A stretch of DNA of 12,500 nucleotides, from contig CM060319.1 of NCBI GenBank assembly GCA_030674155.1, positions 3,342,653-3,355,152 on the forward strand. The letters run 5' to 3'. This document shows positions 8,325 to 12,500 of this stretch, one piece after another (position 1 is the first letter of the stretch; each line of letters begins with the position of its first letter). The notes beneath the pieces were generated by a model. It was not told the origin of the DNA, did not search any database, and was given only the letters and a program-made list of their open reading frames with translations. A program made the translations under genes and the position numbers. The stretch comes from Stramonita haemastoma (Eukaryota; Mollusca; Gastropoda; Neogastropoda; Muricidae).

Positions 8325-8380
8325 CTTGGTAAAGTTGAAAGTCACGATCTCTCCATCTTGAGGTTCGTAGGAGCTGACTC
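8325..8380 (-). CDS. exon C, last part of DUF4430 domain 1
   Basis: The acceptor is 'catcttctgttacag' and the donor AAG|GTGACT, giving 56 nt. It enters in phase 1 and exits in phase 0. It encodes GVSSYEPQDGEIVTFNFTK, the closing strand of the domain. The 'TPVG-VSSY' join with B2 is the form expected for the family, so this unit looks like the ancestral state. It joins in frame to A' through the inner acceptor. Confidence 0.75.
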
Positions 8381-8407
8381 CTGTAACAGAAGATGATGCT
8401 TGAGGTT

Positions 8408-8410
<3 letters not shown>

Positions 8411-8491
<81 letters not shown>

Positions 8492-8520
8492 CGTGCGTGC
8501 GCGCGTGCGCGCGCGTGTGT
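8411..8520. repeat. (TG)n array ending in GC-rich alternating tract
   Basis: Long (TG)n on the plus strand changes at about 8487-8518 into GTGCGTGC and CGCGCG. This is uninterrupted purine-pyrimidine alternation, classically prone to the Z-DNA form. In the transcript it is a CA-rich tract ending about 30 nt before the acceptor of exon C. Confidence 0.95.
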
Positions 8521-8645
8521 GGATTCCTCAGCTGTGATTCCTACACTGTGAGGTCACCATGAACTATGCACTCTGACCCCTCCCCACACCCGGGAATCAC
8601 TGTCAGGTTGAAAAGGACACTGTGGACCAGAGGTTTGCCTGTAGG

Positions 8646-9343
8646 ACTGTTCAACACCTCACTGTCTAGGTAGCCACACTTCCACCTCAGAACTGTTCAA
8701 CACCTCACTGTCTAGGTAGCCACACTTCCACCTCAGGACTGTTCAACACCTCACTGTCTAGGTAGCCACACTTCCACCTCAGAACTGTTCAACACCTCAC
8801 TGTCTAGGTAGCCACACTTCCACCTCAGAACTGTTCAACACCTCATTGTCTAGGTAGCCACACTTCCACCTCAGAACTGTTCAACACCTCACTGTCTAGG
8901 TAGCCACACTTCCACCTCAGGACTGTTCAACACCTCACTGTCTAGGTAGCCACACTTCCACCTCAGAACAGTTCAACACCTCACTGTCTAGGTAGCCACA
9001 CTTCCAACCTCAGAACTGTTCAACACCTCACTGTCTAGGTAGCCACACTTCCACCTCAGAACAGTTCAACACCTCACTGTCTAGGTAGCCACACTTCCAC
9101 CTCAGAACAGTTCAACACCTCACTGTCTAGGTAGCCACACTTCCACCTCAGAACTGTTCAACACCTCACTGTCTAGGTAGACACACTTCCACCTCAGAAC
9201 TGTTCAACACCTCACTGTCTAGGTAGCCACACTTCCACCTCAGAACTGTTCAACACCTCACTGTCTAGGTAGCCACACTTCCACCTCAGAACAGTTCAAC
9301 ACCTCACTGTCTAGGTAGCCACACTTCCACCTCAGAACAGTTG
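8646..9343. repeat. 46-bp minisatellite, 15 units
   Basis: Fifteen head-to-tail units of 46 bp, one of 47 bp (extra A near 9005), share over 95% identity. Each unit has a 9-bp palindrome GAACTGTTC or GAACAGTTC, or the variant GGACTGTTC, and the core 'cacctcactgtctaggtagc'. It lies in the B1-C intron of unit 1 and is absent from unit 2, so it arose or expanded after the duplication. There is no spacer pattern and no coding role is seen. Confidence 0.95.
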
Positions 9344-9395
9344 CTCCTCCTTGAAAGGAGAGTGTATGTTGTTATGCTAAGTAACTTGTCATAGC

Positions 9396-9504
9396 TTAAC
9401 ATAACATAACATAACATAACAGAACAGAACAGAACAGAACATAACATAACATAACAAAACATAACATAACATAACATAACACAACACAACATAACACAAC
9501 ATAG
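9396..9504. repeat. (ATAAC)n pentanucleotide array
   Basis: About twenty ATAAC units carry AGAAC, ACAAC and AAAAC variants. They give a Cys/Met/Leu/Tyr-rich frame on the minus strand that is an artefact. Confidence 0.9.
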
Positions 9505-9509
9505 ATCAA

Positions 9510-9528
9510 CCAATCAATCAATCAATCA
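9510..9528. repeat. short (CAAT)n array
   Basis: About five units sit at the same place as the long TCAA array of unit 2 (5141-5219). Confidence 0.75.
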
Positions 9529-9543
9529 GCCTGTACATTACAT

Positions 9544-9685
9544 CTATGTATTGACAGGAGTGAGCTTCAAGTCGCCATCCAGAACCTGCCACCATGTTTG
9601 ATCCCCTTGCCACTGGCTGTACAAGCCATTGAAGGAGGTGACGAAGAACCCGGGGTGACCTGCGTGGCTGTAGGACGCGGAAAAC
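9544..9685 (-). CDS. duplicate exon B1, alternative or relic central exon
   Basis: The acceptor is 'cttcctgcag' with first base 9685, entering in phase 2, exactly interchangeable with B2 at the 5' end. The open reading is FSASYSHAGHPGFFV, then TSFNGLYSQWQGDQTWWQVLD, then LKLTPVNT before TAG at 9544-9546. It contains both family blocks (GFFVTSFNGL and DQTWWQVLDG). At the point where B2 has its donor (V-G|GTAGGT), B1 reads V-A|ATACAT, so no GT exists there. The only close GT (CCT|GTCAAT) is weak and gives the wrong phase for exon C. The exon is either a relic, an alternative terminal exon that truncates domain 1, or spliced from an unusual donor. The 62-nt gap to B2 makes joining both in one mRNA unlikely. 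Confidence 0.5.
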
Positions 9686-9747
9686 CTGCAGGAAGACACA
9701 CCAAGCACACCCTACTTTTAGGTAAGGCAGGAGTCAAGGTCACCTAC

Positions 9748-9875
9748 CCACTGGTGTCCGCTGGCCGTTTCCACCCAGAACCTCCCACCAGGTCTGGTCC
9801 AGTGTGTAATTGCCGGACAGTCCTTTCATGGCATCAACCATGAAGCCCAGTCCTTGGAAGTAAGTGGCCGTGAAT
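9748..9875 (-). CDS. exon B2, central part of DUF4430 domain 1
   Basis: The acceptor is 'tgttcacgtag' and the donor GTGG|GTAGGT, giving 128 nt. It enters in phase 2 and exits in phase 1. It encodes FTATYFQGLGFMVDAMKGLS, then GNYTLDQTWWEVLGG, then NGQRTPVG with exon C. The 'TPVG' end fits the family and also matches B1 residue for residue in length, so I take this frame as ancestral and that of unit 2 as derived. Confidence 0.75.
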
Positions 9876-10099
9876 CTACGTGAACATAATCAACAATGAT
9901 GACAATGATAACTGCTGCAGTAGAAATAGTATCACTTCTAACGGTAATGACAGACACACAAACAGTAGCGACATTGACATGAGCAACAGGACCTGTGTTA
10001 TTATATTGTGTGAAACATGTTTCTGACTTGTACATACACACAGTAACCCCAAGTCATTAGAGGTCCCTCCACCAACCAACAATGAGAGCTAACCCTAGG

Positions 10100-10436
10100 G
10101 GGACGGATAGCCTAGTGGTCAGAACATTGCAATTTGACGACCCAGGTTCGATTCCCGTTCGAGGAGATTTTTCTCCTGGAGTTAACATCATTGCTGACTC
10201 CACTCTCTCCAAAAGTCTTTCGGATGAGACTATAAACCGAATCCCCGTGTGTGAAAGCACGCAGAACATCTTGCGCACACGTTAAATCCCGTTCCGCTTT
10301 TCGTAAGAGTAGGCCATCGTGTGCCGGTGGGAACAGATGACATTTACAAAACTGCATACAAACGGGGACTGCATGTAAAAAGCACAAGAGTGCTTATCCC
10401 ATTATCCTCGATATAAAAGAATAAAATAAGTTTTAA
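10100..10436 (+). mobile_element. tRNA-derived SINE with V-domain-like core, full length (copy 2)
   Basis: A perfect A box (TAGCCTAGTGG, about 10109-10119) and perfect B box (GGTTCGATTCC, about 10145-10155) are present. The core is 'cggatgagactataaaccga', followed by 'cgtaagagtaggcc' and a tail with the AAGCAC-AAGA-GTGCTT hairpin and 'attatcctcgatataaaaga'. It aligns throughout with 466..792. It lies in the A-B2 intron of unit 1, opposite in orientation to the host gene, directly beside the RTE fragment. Confidence 0.85.
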
Positions 10437-10451
10437 AAAAAATTAAAAAAG

Positions 10452-11298
10452 TAAACCCCTGCTACAGGAAGAAGTTCAAAGTGCAGCAAAATCACTGAAG
10501 AAAGGGAAGTCAGCAGGAGTGGGCAACATTCCTTGAGTTGGTCCAGGTAGGAGGGGAGACCATGGTAAAGGTGCTACTCGTCTGCAATAAGATCTGACAG
10601 ACAGGTGCTACTCGTCTGCAATAAGATCTGACAGACAGGTGCTACTCGTCTGCAATAAGATCTGACAGACAGGTGCTACTCGTCTGCAATAAGATTTGAC
10701 AGACAGGTATTACTCGTCATCTGCAATAAGATCTGACAGACAGGTGTTACTCGTCTGCAATAAGATTTGACAGACAGGTAATACTCGTCATCTGCAATAA
10801 GATCTGACAGAGAGGTGTTACTCGTCATCTGCAATAAGATCTGACAGACAAGTGTTACTCGTCATCTGCAATAAGATCTGACAGACAGGGGAGTGGGTAA
10901 CACCTTGGACACAGTCCTTGATTATCTCTCTCCCTCTTGATTATCAATCTCCCGAAGAAATATAACTATGCCCTAACTACTGTGCCAAACAAAGACAACA
11001 ACATAGTTCTACAAACAATCAAGAACCCCCACCTAATAATACTTTAAAAAAACTCAGTCAGCTAGACTATCAAACCAATACAAGAACAATTACATCAATA
11101 GCAATAACCCCATCATTAAGAGCATCAAAGACAACAGCCTTCCAGGTAAAGTCATGCTGCTAATCCTGAATGGACTGAAGCCACAAGTTCAGGAGATTTT
11201 CAAAGAAAAACTCGCAGCTTTCAGAGCAAGATGGTATATAACAGCAAATTTTCAAACTGACAATACTCTGCAAGAAGTACTTACAACACCAGGAGAGC
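10452..11298 (+). mobile_element. RTE-like non-LTR retrotransposon fragment, degenerate reverse transcriptase
   Basis: Plus-strand frames give EEVQSAAKSLKKGKSAGV, then after a +1 shift ELVQVGGETMVKVLLVCNKI. Beyond the minisatellite come TGEWVTPWTQSLIISLPL and LPKK. Near 11143-11300 it reads KVMLLILNGLKPQVQEIF, then AAFRARWYITANFQTDNTLQ. This order (SAG.D.IP, ELVQAGGE, CNKIW, TGEWPTPWTQS, LPKK, KVML..L.RLKPQ, AGFR) is that of the N-terminal part of an RTE-type reverse transcriptase. The catalytic YADD part is missing and stops are many. It is antisense to the host gene, in the A-B2 intron. Confidence 0.8.
10569..10886. repeat. 34/37-bp minisatellite, 9 units, inside the RTE fragment
   Basis: Nine units occur. 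Units 1-4 and 6 are 34 bp. Units 5, 7, 8 and 9 are 37 bp through a CAT insertion (CGTCTGCAA becoming CGTCATCTGCAA). Each unit is the stretch of the RTE reading frame for VLLVCNKI plus the next four codons (TGA CAG ACA GG), so the array is an internal expansion of transposon coding DNA. Confidence 0.93.
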
Positions 11299-11345
11299 TT
11301 TTCCTATTATCTTCGTTATCTTCGAAATAAAAGAACAACAATACA
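11299..11345 (+). mobile_element. SINE 3' tail fragment
   Basis: 'ttcctattatcttcg' followed by 'ttatcttcgaaataaaagaa' is a duplicated version of the SINE end motif. It sits right at the end of the recognisable RTE sequence. A shared 3' end between this LINE and the SINE, which SINEs often have with their partner LINE, is possible but not shown. Confidence 0.45.
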
Positions 11346-11400
11346 AAAACCCACCACGCGCCACACATGCATGAACACATTCATTTTCTGCTTCCCCACG

Positions 11401-11416
11401 CCCCCCCCCCCCCCCC
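11401..11416. repeat. poly-C run, edge of high-identity block
   Basis: Counterpart of 7579-7592. From here rightwards the sequence is nearly identical to unit 2 up to the middle of exon A. Confidence 0.85.
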
Positions 11417-11480
11417 TGTCACAGACACGCACACAAGAACACAGGTGTCTACATGTATGTAGGGTGGCATGGTTTCTCAC

Positions 11481-11638
11481 TTGTTGAAGGCAGGCTTGGC
11501 CTCAGCAGCCTCGATCATCATGTCGAAGAGGAATCTGGCGCCAGTGGTCAGGGTGACTGAGTCTTCAAAGGTGGGAGGTCTGAGCATGTTCTTCATCACT
11601 AGCGTCACCTGTCTGACTCTGGAGGATCCAATGCCGCT
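11481..11638 (-). CDS. exon A, first part of DUF4430 domain 1
   Basis: The donor is AACAA|GTGAGA. With the inner acceptor (ttgccccacag|AGC) the exon is 158 nt and enters in phase 0. With the outer acceptor (tgttcttcctgcag) it starts at 11673 in phase 1 and adds DQSAEPPAVAPQ. It encodes SGIGSSRVRQVTLVMKNMLR, then PPTFEDSVTLTTGARFLFDM, then MIEAAEAKPAFN, with the K completed by B2 or B1. The upstream exon is outside the window, so the real start cannot be settled. The Pro/Ala-rich extension could be a linker between modules if a further module lies upstream. Confidence 0.75.
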
Positions 11639-11699
11639 CTGTGGGGCAACAGCAGGAGGCTCAGCACTTTGGTCTGCAGGAAGAACAGGGAGACAGTCA

Positions 11700-11999
11700 C
11701 TTTCCCAACAACCCAAAGAATTGGAATGAAGCTGGATTATGAATCAGAAGAATGCATTCTACTTTCGGGGTGGGGTGTGGGTGGGTGGGTGGGTGGGGGG
11801 TCCCTAAATCGGAAATCGCTACTGGGACGTCAGTATAATCACATTGACAACTTACTGGGGAGGGGGGGGGGGGGGTGAGGAGGGGAGGTTGCAGAATAGT
11901 TTAGTGTTTTGAGTTTGTCAATACTCATATTCTGACGGGAACTTGGGACTTAGATTCGCGTGTTTCCGAAGAGTTGGTTTGACGTGATGTTATTTTTCA
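11700..11999. other. intron, G-rich, no gene
   Basis: The part up to about 11855 matches DNA upstream of exon A'. It holds GGGT repeats (about 11768-11800) and a G-run near 11861-11876. These G-runs read as C-runs in the host transcript. No exon is visible before the window ends. Confidence 0.55.
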
Positions 12000-12215
12000 G
12001 GGGGGAAAACCTAGGCACTAGCTAAGAAGGCTTCAGATGAGACGTTAAATCAAAGTCCTGCAGGCTGGTGTATGCAGAACAACTTCCACACGCATTAAAC
12101 CCTATCCCCCTAGTGTACAGACTGGGTCAATCGAATGGATACATGTCAGACCATACCCAGCATGCACCTGAAACCTGGATAGAGATGAGCTCCTCCCAGC
12201 TCAACTGACCCACCG
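12000..12215 (+). mobile_element. SINE-like fragment with V-domain-like core
   Basis: 'cttcagatgagacgttaaat' followed by 'caaagtcctgcaggctggtg', and later 'cacacgcattaaaccctatc', parallel the core of the two full SINEs (ggatgagac..taaaccga, then cgcacacgttaaatcccgtt). The tRNA-like head is not recognisable and the 3' part differs, so it is either an older copy or another family. It runs into a TCTA array. Confidence 0.45.
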
Positions 12216-12219
12216 CGTT

Positions 12220-12500
<281 letters not shown>

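Larger units (their letters stand above)
4076..11673 (-). other. partial gene with two DUF4430 / transcobalamin beta-type domains
   Basis: This gene model is assembled from exons A, B2, C, A', B2' and C' below. With the inner acceptor of A and A', the spliced frame is continuous: 158+128+56 nt, then 155+129+142 nt. Each module shows the order seen in the beta domain of transcobalamin and intrinsic factor: a 'VTLV' strand, a 'GARFLFDMM' helix start, a 'GFF/GFMV..MNGL' segment, a 'TWW.VL.G' segment and a 'Y.P.DGE.VTFNF' strand. That domain binds cobalamin in vertebrate carriers. Vitamin B12 binding by this protein is inference, and DUF4430 domains also occur in proteins without that role. The 5' exons, any signal peptide and any alpha-barrel domain lie outside the window. 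Confidence 0.75.
8090..11855 (-). repeat. tandem duplication unit 1 of the exon module
   Basis: This is the partner of unit 2. It lies upstream in the direction of transcription, since the gene runs from right to left. It carries A, B2, B1 and C, with the RTE fragment, a SINE and two minisatellites in its introns. Homology to unit 2 fades above about 11,855 and below about 8,090. Confidence 0.8.

Noticed and set aside
8646..9343. CRISPR-like array
   Set aside because: Units are contiguous with no unique spacers, in an animal-type genome. The same holds for 10569-10886.
11669..11878. Plus-strand open frame rich in Gly/Trp
   Set aside because: It is caused by the GGGT and G runs in the intron upstream of exon A.

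Overview
This is eukaryotic, animal-type DNA. It shows spliced exons with GT-AG borders, dense microsatellites, tRNA-derived SINEs with a V-domain-like core, and remains of two non-LTR retrotransposons (a CR1/L2-like one and an RTE-like one). The repeat style and the tandem transcobalamin-like modules suggest a mollusc, probably a gastropod. That placement is inference only; no rRNA or mitochondrial marker is present.

The one host gene I can support lies on the minus strand between about 11,680 and 4,076. It is a partial gene made of two tandem copies of an exon module that encodes a DUF4430 / transcobalamin-intrinsic factor beta-type domain. Unit 1 holds exon A (11481..11638, or to 11673), exon B2 (9748..9875), duplicate exon B1 (9544..9685) and exon C (8325..8380). 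Unit 2 holds A' (7657..7811, or to 7846), B2' (5433..5561), a frameshifted B1' (about 5253..5370) and a probable terminal exon C' (4076..4217). Splicing A-B2-C-A'-B2'-C' is in frame throughout: 114 codons for unit 1 and 141 codons plus stop for unit 2. The 5' end of the gene lies beyond the right edge of the window.

Three points stand out. Each unit carries twin versions of the central exon, separated by only 62 nt. Units 1 and 2 differ by a pair of opposite 1-nt indels, one in B2 and one in C, which change the phase of the intron between them from 1 to 2 and rewrite 11 residues without breaking the frame. Identity between the units is patchy, from nearly 100% over B1 and the 3' part of A to about 85% over B2 and C, which suggests gene conversion.

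The rest is repeat sequence. From 1 to about 3950 there are SINEs, SINE tails, simple repeats and AT-rich DNA without a convincing gene. The large introns hold the CR1/L2-like fragment (6040..7417, minus), the RTE-like fragment (about 10452..11298, plus) with an internal 34-37-bp minisatellite grown from its own coding sequence, a 15-unit 46-bp minisatellite (8646..9343), a full-length SINE (10100..10436) and several CA/TG, TCAA, AACAT and CTA arrays. The right end is a SINE-like fragment followed by a TCTA array that runs off the window.
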